In this document: in pieces, positions 20,992 through 34,466 of the stretch
Layout: every line of letters begins with the position of its first letter
Position numbering within the stretch: the stretch's first letter is position 1
Source of the DNA: Petrosia ficiformis
Taxonomy: Eukaryota > Porifera > Demospongiae > Haplosclerida > Petrosiidae
Reading direction: 5' to 3'
Assembly (NCBI GenBank): GCA_947044365.1
Contig: OX345636.1
Coordinates: forward strand, 18,020,548-18,084,547
Length of the DNA: 64,000 nucleotides
Program-made: the position numbers and the translations under genes
The notes under the pieces: model-generated
Told to the model about the DNA's origin: nothing
The model's input: only the letters and a program-made list of their open reading frames with translations
Database searches by the model: none

Positions 20992-21303
20992 AGGGTGAAA
21001 CGTTCTCGGATCAACATGCGCCCTTATTGAACGCCCTCAAATTAATGTACCCCATAATCGGAGCATTACCCTAACCCACGTGTAATGGTAAACAGTAATG
21101 ATATCTCTTCATGAAAGATGAAAGTGGAATGAGAGGATTAATTGAATTGGCAGCTCAAAAAACAGGGCTGTCAACAGAGCAAATTTAAGGTAATGATTAG
21201 TGTTAAGCATTTATAACTTAATTATCTTACTCTCTGTGGATGAAGCAGTTATGAGTAATGTATAAAAACGGTAATTAGTGTAATAGAGATTATAATGAAA
21301 ATT
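20992..21303. repeat. Dispersed repeat R1, copy 2
   Basis: Second copy of the 1903-2222 repeat, same orientation. It has an internal insertion around 21090-21120 (agtaatgatatctcttcatg) and a deletion of the duplicated ataatcggagc unit seen in copy 1. Confidence 0.75.
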
Positions 21304-21827
21304 ATTTAATGAATGAAAATGGTTACACAAGGTACATAAATAAACCAGGGGATTACGTTTTCATACTCAAATGCAGGTTTCTTACCGACTATTGACGAGA
21401 AGGTAATCAATTCTGGTATGGAAATGTCTTTCACCAAACCAAGTTTTTGTCATCTAAATGACCTAGAAATGTGAGTGTTTAACCTGAAAGCTTTTGCAAC
21501 ACATTAGGTCTGATTTCACAAGTCAGGTAACATGTTAAATTTCAATCCATTGCTTCATTACTATAATCATGTATTTAACCTTATGACATTATTATATTCT
21601 ATATTCCAATTATTCCTATGAATAATTACTTTAATTGTATGTTTCTCCAAGCCTTGCATAATAATCTGGTGAAAGTATTTGATAATGACAGAAAGTAAGG
21701 ATCTTTGGTAATGAAGCTAAGGATCTTTGCTAGTTTCTATATTCCAATCATCCTTAATGTGAATTTGGTATATTATACTCAATAGTTACATTTAATTGCA
21801 TGTGTTTCAACTCCTTTTTATGGCCCG

Positions 21828-22340
21828 TAGGGCCATCCCTATAATTGCTTTCCACGGGGTTTAATGTATATATATATTATATATATATTATATATATTCT
21901 TGTGTCACTTGCGCGACTATGCGTTGTATACGTAGTTAAGGAAGTTGCGTCATTCCGGGGGGCTCGGTCAATTAATGGGCGTGGCGCGAAAAGAACGCGC
22001 GTTTGAGCTACAGACTAGCCAGGAAGATTCAGAAAGGATGTAAAACTGCTAATAACTGTTGTATATAGCAGAGAAACAGTATAGATATTATGCAAGAATC
22101 TTTAACAAGTAAGTATGATAAGTTGTTGAGTTTCAGACACGAGGAAATCATCATTTAGAACCTTGAAGGAGTACCTCAGTCAGTTCATCAGACATCTGTG
22201 TATTTAGACTGCAATTAGGCTTACACTTACGTCTTCAGGCCCCAGGAGTACGCAGAAAGGTAGAGACACTAGTGCCATCAGCAATGCTTAATACATAGTC
22301 ATCACAAAGCAAATATAGGGATGTTTTTTTCTCTATATAC
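21828..22340. repeat. Dispersed repeat D, copy 1
   Basis: It shares tatggccc, agggccatccctataattgc, ggtttaatgtatatat, tcattcc, caattaatgggc and agactagc with 46861-47300, with indels between the shared blocks. This copy still carries CpG sites (gggcgtggcgcgaaaagaac) that read TG/CA in the other copy, as expected from methylated-CpG decay. No coding frame. Confidence 0.65.
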
Positions 22341-24690
22341 ACTTGTTTCATCATATCGTAGACTAATGATATAGTATTAAGAGTTTAAGGATCATCATTG
22401 GTGTCTTATAATTTTTCAGTCCTTAACTCGATGCTCTTAGGTGTGTAATGGACTTTCAACTTTTGAATATTCTTTATAACCAAATGATAATTTGTAGAAG
22501 AACTGAACTCAACAAAACATGTTAGTACAAAATACTAACAATACACAAAAGAACAATGATGAGGTTGAAGGCGAGAGCATAAAGAACAATAACACAATAA
22601 TAAGGACTAAAGGATACAAAAATAAGGACATATAATAATTTACACTTATCAAAATCTATAACACATAAACAAAAGTCACATTGTTACAGGTGCATTATAC
22701 TTAATAATGACATGATTGAATGTAAGGATTTTGGTATTTTCTTTACTTTCTATTTTCCAATTATCCTTAATTTCATGTTTGTTTGAACTCATTGATTATC
22801 TGTGTCTTCAACTGCTGTTGTTCTCTGTATTGAATGCAAGGATGTTTCATAGTTTCTAAATCACAGCTAATTGTCTTTGCTAGTTTCTATGTTATATTCA
22901 TCTCTGTGTTCTCTGTCATTTTTTGTCTTTCTAACTTGGCGAAATCTATCTGGATTGTACATTTTGTTGGTTAAATGTTGTCTACAATTACATTTTCTGG
23001 AATTGTCTGTTAGTGAGAGGTGTTTGAATGAGCTGCTCTTTTTCTGAAAAACAGTTACTTTGATGGATTGTTATGTCATTTTGTGATGGAGTATTAAAAG
23101 CAAATAAGCTTTATTCACCATGAAATGGTATGATAGCCTAACAAGTAACTGAGACATATTGATTACAACACTTGCGAACATTCTTTCTGGTACAGAAAGT
23201 TCTTCGAAAATAGATGTAAGTAATAGGAAATGTATAATATGGATGGCTTGATTCGAATGAAAAAACAGAAGATAGATGGATGAACAAATGATTCAGTACT
23301 GTTCACATATGATATCATTATATAAATGGTGCATATCTTCACAGAGATCATAAATGTATTCCCATCAATCATGGCATTCTATTTGAAGAGTGAAGATAAT
23401 CCATTATATATTTATTGTCACATCACAGTCAAAGTGGGTAAAAAATTGGCTAACATTTATGGTTGATCATTCTCAATAATAACAATTAATTGCATGTAAA
23501 AGTTTTTTCAACTCCTCTTGCTCACCATATTATCTGTATATATTAGCAGAGATCGATTTCAACTCATTAGTTGCAATTATTACTTTACAGTACATAAAGA
23601 GTAGTAGTAATCAAAATACATTTTTTGATTCATGGTGTGATGAATAGCCCTGAAGGTCTACTAACAATAAGCTAGTAACATACATGCATTCATTTAAATT
23701 TATGTAAGATACATAAAATGAATTGTAATTTAGATATATTCTTGCAAAAATAGAGAAGTTGGAAACAATTATTGGTTTGCTGGAACAGATCTTTGAGGTT
23801 TGACGACATACCCAATTTAGTGCATCTAGTGCGACCAGAGTCAGATCCACTTGTTAAAGATTTGATGATATCTTGGGTTCAAACAACATCATCAGCGGAA
23901 GAATATGAAGTGAAATGAGTATCAGATGACTAATCCGAAAGGATATATTTAGTGGCACGACACTGATTGTGTTCCAATATTCAAACGTCTTTTAGTAAAT
24001 GGGAATGCCAAATTGGGGGAACAGCATGTCAGCTAAGAATGTATAAGAGAAAGATAAAATAATTTTCTTGCCCTGACATTCCTGCTACTTTTAGTTTGGT
24101 ACAAGAGTACAATAAGCTTTCTTCATATATTGTCATAATGGAGGTTCCACGAAAGGTCAGAGGACATTATTATGCCAAATAATAATATATACATGATATA
24201 CAGTTTTTAATTATTAATGAGGTATTTGGTCATTGAAATGTAGCTACAGGTAGCCATTTTTGTTCAGGGCCATCTGTACATAGATAGTAATATCGTACTC
24301 TCTGATAATTGTCTTGCTTCACTATATATGTTATTTTACTGAGTAATGCATACATGGTTTTAGACCTGCTTTGTAGCAAGTGAATCATTTAAACTGTCAA
24401 ATAATTGCTCTACATATAGCTTGATATCTCCTAGTTATAATTTCGTGGAACTTCATGACTTGTATTTTTAAAAGAATTATCAACAACACACACAAATTAA
24501 AATAATCAAAAAATTGCATGCATGCATATGTAGTAAAAAAAAGACAATAGACAATTATGAAATCAAATTATGTTTTAATAAAAACATAATTATAACATTA
24601 ACTGATAGTCTTAGGTGTAATTATAGTATCCTTGTAAAAGAAACCAAAATGTAGTTGTAGAGTATATATAATATCTTCTGCATGCATTCA
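22341..24690. other. AT-rich non-coding region with dispersed repeats
   Basis: I see no gene. From about 21640 to 23150 a motif related to aaggatctttggtaatgaag and gctagtttctatattcca recurs irregularly. The same motif family appears in the opposite orientation at about 43480-44330. The rest is unremarkable AT-rich sequence. Confidence 0.5.
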
Positions 24691-24696
24691 TAAGCC

Positions 24697-26967
24697 TCAA
24701 AATAGATATGCAACAAGCATACCAACTGCAAGGATCGAAGGCAGAGTTAATAACTGGAGGACCTGCAGAATTAATGTAAATGTATATAATTAACTCTCAC
24801 CCACGTAAGCAGAGCAGAGGATTACTGTAATATGGTGTACTCAATGTGAAATTATACAACGATCAAAATAAAATACAGGCTTTTTTAAAAACCTTTTGGT
24901 TATAAGGAAATGAGAATTTTTACAATTCACGATTGCCACTCCACCACTTTCAGAAAATTTCTGGTAGCAAAAAGAGTACGTGGAAACACAACTCATCTTA
25001 TTTGAAGCCTTACGCTGCTAAATCACAGCATAGTGGCTGATACAACCTCAAGCTGTCTCTAAGCTTTCTGCCATGACGGTCAGTTTCTAGCTCTACCTCA
25101 TGTATGTACGTGTTGAAGCCACAAAACTGCACTGCTACTACTCTTGTTAGGACTGGAGTGTATGTAAGTTGTAACAGACACATATATATAATCTCAGTAT
25201 AATAATAATTATTATAATAATCATCATTACTGTAGTCTACAAATATTTTCTCATCAGTAGTCATTCTTGTATCACAAACACACTTGAGGCGAGGATTCTG
25301 CACTGTGAGTCCATTCATTAAAATTCTATGAAAATGTTTTATTCTCTTAGTCATGCAGGGTTCTATCTAGAGATTTTTGTTTGTGAGGGAAGCTAATATT
25401 GTGCGCTTCTGTGCGGAAACATTAATTTTGTTCATGTATGTCACAAAAACGTGTGTGCATTATTGTGGTTAGACAGCCACCACCTCTGTACCTGGTGTAC
25501 AACTGTGTCGCAAACCACTGTAGAGTGTAGATACTATTTGGGAGTATAGTACTATATATTAGGACTGGGATGAATAGTCAATATTAAGTTTGAAACTTCG
25601 TAAGAATAGCTTCGAAGGCTTCGCTAAGGTTTGCACGTAATTTTAATAATTTTTCTATCAATGTTGCTCTCACCTTGATTGGCTATAGAAATGTTCCAAA
25701 ACTAGATTATTGCTTTATAACAAGTCCTACTCTTGTTACTGTCGCTGTTGCTACCTGGATTTAGCATCACTGGACTGAGAAATCAGACAAAAGCAGCCAG
25801 CAACACAGCTACAACTTTACTGGAACACGCCCGTATTATTAACCACATGTTTAGAGTGTACAAGTGTGTATGAGCTTCAAAGGGAGAATTTAGATTCGAA
25901 TGCACAGCAAACAAATAAAGATTTGAACATTCAAAACTTTTTCCCAGCCCTACTATATGTAACTACCTGAAGGCTTGAGGGGTGGGGGAAATTGAGGCTT
26001 TTGGGGGGGAAGCTTCACACCCAGGAGATAGAACCCTGCTAGTATATGCACATAATTATCATGTGTGGGCATCATGCAACTTACAATTGCATTGTCAGGC
26101 ATTTCAGCTGGTTCTTCTATTTGCATGAAACTCCAAGTGATTGAATATCCATCAGCAGGAACACGGTAGTTTGAAATACCAAGGTTTGCTTCAGATTCTC
26201 TTCCATCAGGAAAACCAATGAAGTAGGTCCAGGAGCAGTTGTTTTCTATATTATTAGTTGATCCATTTAGAGTGTTGATGGAGTACCCAAGTTCTGATCC
26301 AAAATAAGTAACTGAAAACCGAAAGGACCAACCATATTGACCTGCTGCATTTTGCATCAAATATTGCACAGGGCTATTAGCTGGTATTGTAATTGGTGCT
26401 GAGAGGGACGATTTATTGGCACACTGGCTGTCAGGGTATTCAACCGTATATCTAGTTGTGATATTTCGGATAGTCCCGTCATCTATTTCAGGCTGCAGTA
26501 AAGAATAATTATGAAAGAGAATATCTTGAATATTTGCTAAACAGATTATACATAGATATACATTATATGAAATAAAATTTTATGTTATATATCAGTTATG
26601 TATATAGTTTATTTATAAAGTATAGTTAAGGAAGTGTATATGAAAGACATAACACCTGCCATGAAGGAGGTTTATGTGAATATAACCACAGATTCATAGG
26701 GCTGAGGGGTAAAATTCCACATAACCTTCTCAACAGAGTGGTATCAGATAAATGTTGGCATATATAAACCAACTAAAATATGGTTTTACAATACATAATA
26801 TGATTTAACTTAACAATCAAAATTTTTGGTGAGGTGTATATGCAAAATATACATCAACCATGTTGCCATTGTAGCATTGTATATACATATATATATTATA
26901 ATTATACATAATTATATTATACATATATTATATACATACATACATATAATTATATATATAATTTATA

Positions 26968-27028
<61 letters not shown>

Positions 27029-29006
27029 TGTTATATATAACATGTTTCAGAGTCTATATGCGTTATATAAACCTGCCACGAGGTAAGATATCACCCGAGG
27101 GTGATAATACAAGTTACACAACCACATCAAAGTTCGTTCACGAGTACAGCAGGGATATATGCCCCTGGTATGACGTCATGGTTTTGCACATGCGCAGTCA
27201 CCGAAATTCTAAAGAGAATGAAGGCAATGAATTTATGAAACGTGTTCGACAAGTAAACACACAAAAGAAGCTCTCTTTGTCTTTAAAAAAAGAAAAAAAG
27301 AACCAATAGATGGGCGTTTCTCCCAGGAACTATTCGTTTGATATCGCTGAAAGTGTAAGTTGTGTTAGCCTGTTATTCGTGTCCATTGTCCTGTTCTTCT
27401 TTGATGTTTCTGTTAGCTAGCTATAGAATATATTATATGTACCATGGCTTCGAGGGATATATGGCGAATATAAGACCCTCACACCTCGATATTGGCCATC
27501 GGCTTTGCCTCGGGCCAATATGTCAGTGCTCGGGTCCATATATCCCTCGAAGCCATGGTATATATATTACATATATATATAATATTATATATATATATAA
27601 TATATATATATACCACAGTGCATGGGCAATTGCCATGATAACCTTTGATGTACCCCTGGTGATATGCACATAACAGGCCGATTCAGTGTCTAGCCACTAA
27701 ATCATCTAATTGTATTTTCACAGTTTTTACAGCAAACACTAATTGGTATAGTACTATGGTTTCTACTTGACAACAAATGTGATTTAATTGCATACTTTTG
27801 TGTTACCATGGTATAAAATACATATGTATATATAGCCCAGCAGTTGTGGGGATATAACACCTTTGAGATAATTTGTCTCGAGTTATGCCGAGGGCATAGC
27901 TTGAGTAGTTATGGGCATACAACACATGCGATATAATTGGTCCGAGGGACCAATTATATCGCGGGTGTTGTATGCCCATAACTACCTCTAAACAGGGCTA
28001 TGTCCTTTACATAAATATATATATAATTATATACATAACGTTTGAAGTCATGACATCTATATATTTTATATATGTATATATATATATCATTATAATTATA
28101 TTATATAATTATAATTGTTATGTATATTTATATTAATTATATAAGCATTATTAATTTAGTATGTTATAATACATCCAGGCCTAATTTACAGCCTGATTGA
28201 TTTGCTTATGTTGAGCACAATTCTAAACTAATTAGTTGCTTAAAATCACATCTGATTTGTAGCACTGGCTGTTCCTTTGATATACCCACTCACCATTATA
28301 CAATAATGATTATAATTACATAATATATATATATAGGGCATTCATGAATTGTGAATTTACCTGTGGAGCATCTTGCTCTTCATCACTTTGCAAAGTTTCA
28401 AACCGCATGATGACACCAATGTCTTCTCCAGGTATGCGGAAAAGGGACACGCTTAGTGTTGGTTTAAATTCAAATCCTGATGGTGTGCTAATATAAAAGA
28501 ACCAAGAGCAAGAACCTTCAGCTGTTGTTCCGTCAATGGCATCAATGAAGTATCCTTCTGGTTCATCATTATTTTGAAGTGATTCAAAATAACTTGATGA
28601 GAAACGGTACCTACTTCCACCAGTGTCAACAGAGAGTTGCAAGACCTCCAATACAGTGCTATATATTGGAGTGCTGACAGTAATCGGCCCTAGGGTGTCC
28701 TTATCACTGCATTCACTGGAGAACTCAACACTGTAAGAGACATCAATCTGAGCATGCACCTACAGAATTCAGAATAATATGTTAGACTGAATTGAACTCA
28801 GCACTTTGACTCCTTAATAAGAATTAATTACTAGGATAGAATTGTTATTGTGCATTTAATTATTATTACAATAAAAGGACATAAAAATAAACAACACCAT
28901 GGGTGGTAGTTTTAATAAATTACATATCATTGCTTACCACAGTACTATGTGAAAATATCAAAAGCAAATGCAGACATGACATCAATAGGTTTACTGCAAC
29001 AGCCAT
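24697..29006 (-). CDS. Secreted/anchored protein with two DUF4430 (transcobalamin-like) domains
   Basis: Four exons join with GT-AG introns, all phase 0: 29006-28938, 28759-28361, 26492-26085 and 24762-24697. They give 313 residues with no stop. Exon 1 is a signal peptide (MAVAVNLLMSCLHLLLIFS). Exons 2 and 3 each hold one copy of a DUF4430-like fold: GYFIDAIDG then CSWFFYI then LFRIPGEDIGVIMRFE in the first, GYSINTLNG then CSWTYFIGF then NYRVPADGYSITWSF in the second. Exon 4 is a hydrophobic end (LLTLPSILAVGMLVAYLF) ending in TGA, suiting a GPI-attachment signal or single membrane segment. DUF4430 occurs in transcobalamin/intrinsic-factor relatives and bacterial surface proteins. A ligand-binding or adhesion role outside the cell is inference. 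One domain per exon with equal phases suggests exon duplication. Confidence 0.78.
26880..27035. repeat. (AT)n microsatellite in DUF4430 intron
   Basis: Long AT dinucleotide run interspersed with atatta and attata, within the intron between the two domain exons. Confidence 0.9.
27440..27560. repeat. Inverted repeat / hairpin
   Basis: The arms taccatggcttcgagggata and tatccctcgaagccatggta are exact complements about 80 bases apart. Other inverted segments lie inside. Probably a small fold-back element. Confidence 0.75.
27906..27985. repeat. Near-perfect 80-bp palindrome
   Basis: The arms tagttatgggcatacaacac and its complement close on ttggtccgagggaccaa. The whole stretch can fold as one hairpin with almost no loop and a CGAG centre. 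Confidence 0.85.
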
Positions 29007-31070
29007 TATACAAAGGTCTTGCTGATCTGGAAAAAAGATATTGTTAAAGCATTTGAGATGCATGGGTAGAGTAACAACTTGTCCCTATTCAACATACCTT
29101 GATTCGGTGCTCTATAATTATAAATCTGAATCGTTTATTTCCCTTTTATAAGGTTGTAATTCGGCAACTTCCTTCTCAGAAAGGAAGTTTCACCTACTTA
29201 ATAAAATATTAAATTTCCCAGAGTCTTGGACATACCACATCCCAAATTACTGTAGAGGGTGTATCAATTTGGTGGTGGCATGTCGGCCTTATATCATTCA
29301 AAATGCCCACACTTTGTTGGATATGGTTGGGAGCACAGCGTCTGCATGCTGATGTGGTCTAGTGAGAGAGAAAGGGATGTTGAGGGAATAAATGAAAAAA
29401 GGTGTTTGCTTACACTTTTGGGTTATGCTATGTTTGCAATAATTGGTGAGCAAAGTTGAGGCAACTGTTAGATTGCTTCAGTAGGTCGAGAAAGTTGCAA
29501 ATTACCTGTATTCAGTTGCATTGAAGGCTTTGACTTTAATGAGATGCTAAGACACACCTCATGCACAGTCAGTATAAATATCCATGTACGGTGTGTGTGT
29601 TTGGAATAGTTATATTTTTTATTAAAGTCAATTGTCCCGAGTTGTAAAACTGTAAATGTTAACAATAATAGTTAATTAAATCATTAAACAAATAACTGGA
29701 TGCAGAAAATTTATTCAATATTATTAAAGTACGTCTACAAATCATCTTTCTAGTACAGATAGAAATGATTCTTGACTTACTTTCAAATTTCCAATTCTTT
29801 TCAATTTCTTTTCAACTTCTCTCTGTTTACGTAATAGTTCCAAGTAATATCACCAACATACTACATGCAAAAACAAAATAGTATATGCACTTCAATTTCA
29901 ATACGCTGCTTGTCATCCAGGTTATTGTTACTGCAGTGTATATATACATTACTAAACATAATAGTGGAGTATAACTTTGTAATTAACACATCCTTATTAA
30001 TATGTGGTTTCTTAAGAAATAAAGTGGTTTCTAAGTCACCCAACTTACTCTAGCGCTATAATCTTGTTGCATTCAAAAGTTATGAGCATGAGAAAAACCT
30101 ACCACAAAGGTTCATTTTGGAATGTAAAGTACAACAGATAGAGATTGGAAAGTCACTGTACATGAATAACCTACCAGGATCTAGTTTTATGAAGGTATTT
30201 CTTGATATCTCGTCCAGTTCCAAAGATATCATACATATAGTCGACTTGCTAAAAGAGCTCTCAAATGGCTACGTCACTTTTCCAACCTTCTGTAACTGTG
30301 TTCTATACAGAATCCATCAGTGCCAGATTATTAGATTTCTTAGGAGGTTGTTCGATGAATTGAAGATGCCACAAGTGTGAGTCTTGTGGCAATCAAATTG
30401 CTGTCTGACGACTTAGATTCTCTATTTGTCTTTCGAAAGAATGCAGAGAGCTGGAAGAAAACTTTGGTACTCAATATACAGGCATGATTCCCTCCTAATG
30501 GATATGGGGAAATAAAAGTGGAAGTGAAGAAGTGACAATGATAGCTGAGGTAGTCAAACTTTGGGATTATTCCCTAAACTTAGGAACTCACCATACCTCT
30601 GCACTGCAGGCTATGTCCAGACTGTTAGCCATGGTTCTAAAATCAGCCCTTCATGTGATGTACATGCACAATCTGGATATAACATCCATATCACTTCATT
30701 CAAGAATATCTATGTGAACTTGGTCATATCACTTCACTTGACGAGTTCTGACCCAACGTTTGTTGCATATAAGTATATATATATATATATGTAGCAATTA
30801 AATGAAGTAAGTGGATAAAAGAAAATACACAAGGATAGGGTTTTAAAATGATGATCAAAATATTTCTGAATTTACAGAAAAAATTACTATTACAATCAAT
30901 GCATAGAGACAGCGTTGTTTAAGAGATTATACCATGAATTAATTATGCATAATGATAATTATTCTTTTCTCTTCCATGTTAGACTACACACAGACTCCAA
31001 CATATATACAAGGATAATAAAAAAAACATGAAAGAGTATGTCAGGGATATAGCTATATCAAAACCGTAAA
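29007..31070. other. Non-coding upstream region
   Basis: It contains the upstream region of the DUF4430 gene (first part) and AT-rich sequence. A short (AT)n run lies at 30774-30790. No gene recognised. Confidence 0.45.
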
Positions 31071-31079
31071 AAGCACAAA

Positions 31080-31640
31080 GGGATGCTGTTATGAGATTGG
31101 AAGTCTTCCACAATAGATGCCAGAAGGGAATCCTTGGAATCACTACAGCACAGCAAGGAACTGAGCACCTCAGTAGTGTGTAGATAGAAACATTTTGGCA
31201 TGAGAGAGTCCCTGGAAGGTTTGATCATAGCCAGGAGATGGAGAAGGCTGGGGCATGTGGCAAGGATGGACGAAGACAGGATTCCAAAGAGGATGCTGTT
31301 TGGTTGGTTGTCTCAGCGAAGACCTGCCATGGTACCAAGATGAGATGGAGGAATAGAGTGAAGAAAGATTTGAAGAAGTTTGGTAGGAGGGAAGCTGGTA
31401 CAAGGTAGCTCATGATAAAGGAAGTTGGAGGGAATGATGTCGTGTTGGCTGATGCCACAGAGAAGAGAATGCGAGATGATGAGATGAGGAAGAGGAGAAA
31501 AGCTGCTGAGCTGAGCAGTGAAGTTAGTAGTCAGCTTGGCTGCCCTGCCTTCCAAGTGTGTCACCTACCAGCTAATCTTCAAGCAAGTGACGTCAAGGCT
31601 TCTCGTTTTGAGTTCTATGTGAAGGCCATTTGTTCAATCT
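31080..31640 (+). pseudogene. LINE reverse-transcriptase C-terminal tail, decayed
   Basis: Across several plus-strand frames the sequence reads like the region after the RT core of a LINE of the type common in sponges and cnidarians. It has an FHNRCQKGILGIT-like start, HERVPG, a (R)RWRRLGHVARMDED-like block (about 31225-31268), RIPKRMLFGWLSQRRPAM (about 31270-31325) and RWRNRVKKDLKKFG (about 31344-31385). Downstream, 31412-31640 keeps an open frame with RMRDDEMRKRRKAAEL. Frameshifts show it is dead and 5'-truncated, as most LINE copies are. Confidence 0.65.
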
Positions 31641-31684
31641 GCCTTCGGCAGAGGAGCATCACCCCTAGGGGTGGCCCCCCTTTC

Positions 31685-32066
31685 ATGATTCAAGATGTAT
31701 GTATGTATATATGTATGTATTATGTATGTATGTATGTATGGAGATATGTATGTATATATGTAGCTTACGATTTCTCAATAAGTCTAAGAATTGTTAATTA
31801 AATCAGTTTGTTGTACTAAAATCTTCAAGTGATTATTGAGGTTCCAAGAATCGATAATAATTGGTAATCTGCTTAGAAATTTATTCATGAAAGTCATGCT
31901 GCATGTATGTATGTATGTATTTAATTAACAATTCTTGTATTCAATTAATAATTCTCAGAACTATTGAGAAATCATAAAGTTATAAATACATACATAAATA
32001 CATATATACATACATAAATACATACATCTATACATGCATACATACATGCATATATACATACAAACA

Positions 32067-32100
<34 letters not shown>

Positions 32101-32220
32101 CATACTACATTAATACATACGTACATGCATGCATACATACATACATATGTACATATATACATACGTACATACATACATACATACATACATACATACATAC
32201 ATACATACATACGATAATAA
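31685..32220. repeat. (ATGT/ACAT)n microsatellites
   Basis: (ATGT)n runs at 31695-31760 and 31903-31920 and (ACAT)n at 31985-32210, separated by non-repeat sequence. Read as protein they give MYVC or YIHT repeats, which are not genes. Confidence 0.9.
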
Positions 32221-32225
32221 AATGA

Positions 32226-32870
32226 TAAATGATTGTCATGACAAAATAGACAAATAACAGTTGCATATAAACGATGATACCAGACTTAAAAGTAATTATG
32301 CCAAATTAAAACATTTAAAAATATATAAATATAAATATGAATATTTTTAAAAAAATTAAAAAACTTTAATTAAAAAGGTGAGGTCATTTCAGTAGAACCA
32401 CGTGTAAGAAGCAAGTCACTTCTGATAGGTCCACGTGTAAGAAGACAGTCACTCCAGGGAAATAAAGTACATAATAAAAGTATAAAATAAATAAATACAA
32501 TATATATATTTCAAAAATAACACAGAAAATCTGTAAATACCATGTAAGTGAGTGTAAGAGGGGAGAGGGTTGGGGCCCCATCAAAGATTTCTTTAATCCC
32601 CCATCTCTGGTTCCCAAGGCCAGACTGTTCATTGCACACTCATGTCAAAATGTAATCATTAAAAATTTGTATATATAAGTAACAGACACATGTATAAATG
32701 CAACGGTAACGTCAATAGCTTCGACTAAAACATAGAGAAAGCTTCAGAAACAAAGAGAGATTAGAAGCTAGAAGGCAAAGGAGGGTGCAGGGTAATCCGC
32801 CAACCATTGGATAGTCTTAGACTCCCAATACCTTATTACCAATACATACATACATACATACATGCATGCA
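32226..32870. other. No gene recognised
   Basis: AT-rich; one short internal duplication (ccacgtgtaagaag at about 32399 and 32431). Nothing else supported. Confidence 0.4.
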
Positions 32871-32871
32871 T

Positions 32872-33080
32872 GTATTACAATGCTCCATTTTCCTCCTTGT
32901 GCATACTAAGAAAAAGACTGCAATCCTTAACAAAACATTAATTACAATTCATAATAATTATGCTCAAATTGTTTTCATGCATGCAATTTATAGCATGGCT
33001 TGATATCGATGATGATCTATATATCTGCTGCCATAATTATGTAGTTTTGAACATAATATCTTCATGTCTTTTAAAATATG
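32872..33080. repeat. ~210-bp duplicated segment, copy 1
   Basis: Matches 35258-35465 in the same orientation (attacaatgctccattttcc ... catcttcatgtcttttaaaa) with few substitutions. The minisatellite and hAT MITE lie between the copies. Confidence 0.85.
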
Positions 33081-33089
33081 CATAAATAC

Positions 33090-33985
33090 ATACATACATA
33101 CATACATACATACATGCCTGCATGCATGTATGTATGTATTCAATTAACAATTCTTGTATTCATTTAACAATTCTTAGAACTATTGTGTGTATTCAATTAA
33201 TAAAAATTCTTGTATTCAATTAATAATTCTTAGAACTATTGAGAAATCATAAAGTTATAAATACATGCATAAATGCATACATCCATACATACATACATGC
33301 ATACATGGATACATACATACATACATACGTGCATGCATGCATGTATGTATGTATTCAATTAACAATTCTTGTATTCAATTAACAATTCTTAGAACTATTG
33401 AGAAATCATAAAGTTATAAATACATGCATAAATGCATACATGCATACATACATACATGCATACATGCATACATGGATACATACATACATACATACGTGCA
33501 TGCATGCATGTATGTATGTATTCAATTAACAATTCTTGTATTCAATTAACAATTCTTAGAACTATTGAGAAATCATAAAGTTATAAATACATGCATAAAT
33601 GCATACATGCATACATACATACATGCATACATGCATACATGCATACATACATACATACATACATACGTGCATGCATGCATGTATGTATGTATTCAATTAA
33701 CCGTATTCAATTAACAATTCTTAGAACTATTGTGTGTATTCAATTAATAAAAATTCTTGTATTCAATTAACAATTCTTAGAACTATTGAGAAATCATAAA
33801 GTTATAAATACATGCATAAATGCATACATGCATACATACATACATGCATACATGCATACATGCATACATACATACATACATACATACATGCATGCATGCA
33901 TGTATGTATGTATTCAATTAATAATTCTTGTATTTAATTAACAATTCTTAGAACTATTGAGAAATCATAAAGGTACATGCATAAA
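33090..33985. repeat. Minisatellite, ~170-215-bp units
   Basis: The unit tattcaattaacaattcttg ... gaaatcataaagttataaat plus a CATA-rich spacer recurs at about 33137, 33351, 33521, 33689 and 33911; unit length varies with the CATA spacer. One more copy lies at 31917, and an inverted piece (gatttctcaataagtctaag) lies at 31768. Confidence 0.85.
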
Positions 33986-34433
33986 TACATACATACATAC
34001 ATGCATACATACATGCATACATAAATACATACATACATACATACATACATACATGCTACATACATACATACACACATACATACACACATACATACATACA
34101 TACATACATACATACACACATACATACATACATACATACATACATGCATACATACGTACATACATATATACATACATACATACATACATACATACATACA
34201 TACATACATACATACATACATACATACATACATACATACATACATACATACATACATACATACATACATACATACATACATACATACATACATACATACA
34301 TACATACATACATACATACATACATACATACATACATACATACATACATACATACATACATACATACATACATACATACATACATACATACATACATACA
34401 TACATGCATACATACATACATACATACATACAT
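33985..34433. repeat. (ACAT)n microsatellite, ~450 bp
   Basis: Long run of catacatacat with rare variants. It accounts for all the long MYVC and YIHT frames on both strands. Confidence 0.95.
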
Positions 34434-34466
34434 GCACACTTGAACTTGGCCATTACAAGAATACAT

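Noticed and set aside
23611..23850. 79-codon minus-strand frame
   Set aside because: Length expected by chance; no domain or repeat support.
30117..30380. 87-codon frame with LPGSSFMKVFLDISSSSKD
   Set aside because: No family match that I recognise, no splice context, and composition like the surrounding sequence.
31685..34433. CRISPR-like or telomeric array
   Set aside because: Units are simple ACAT repeats and variable minisatellite units without constant repeat/unique spacer structure. The host is eukaryotic, and the motif is not a TTAGGG-type telomere repeat.
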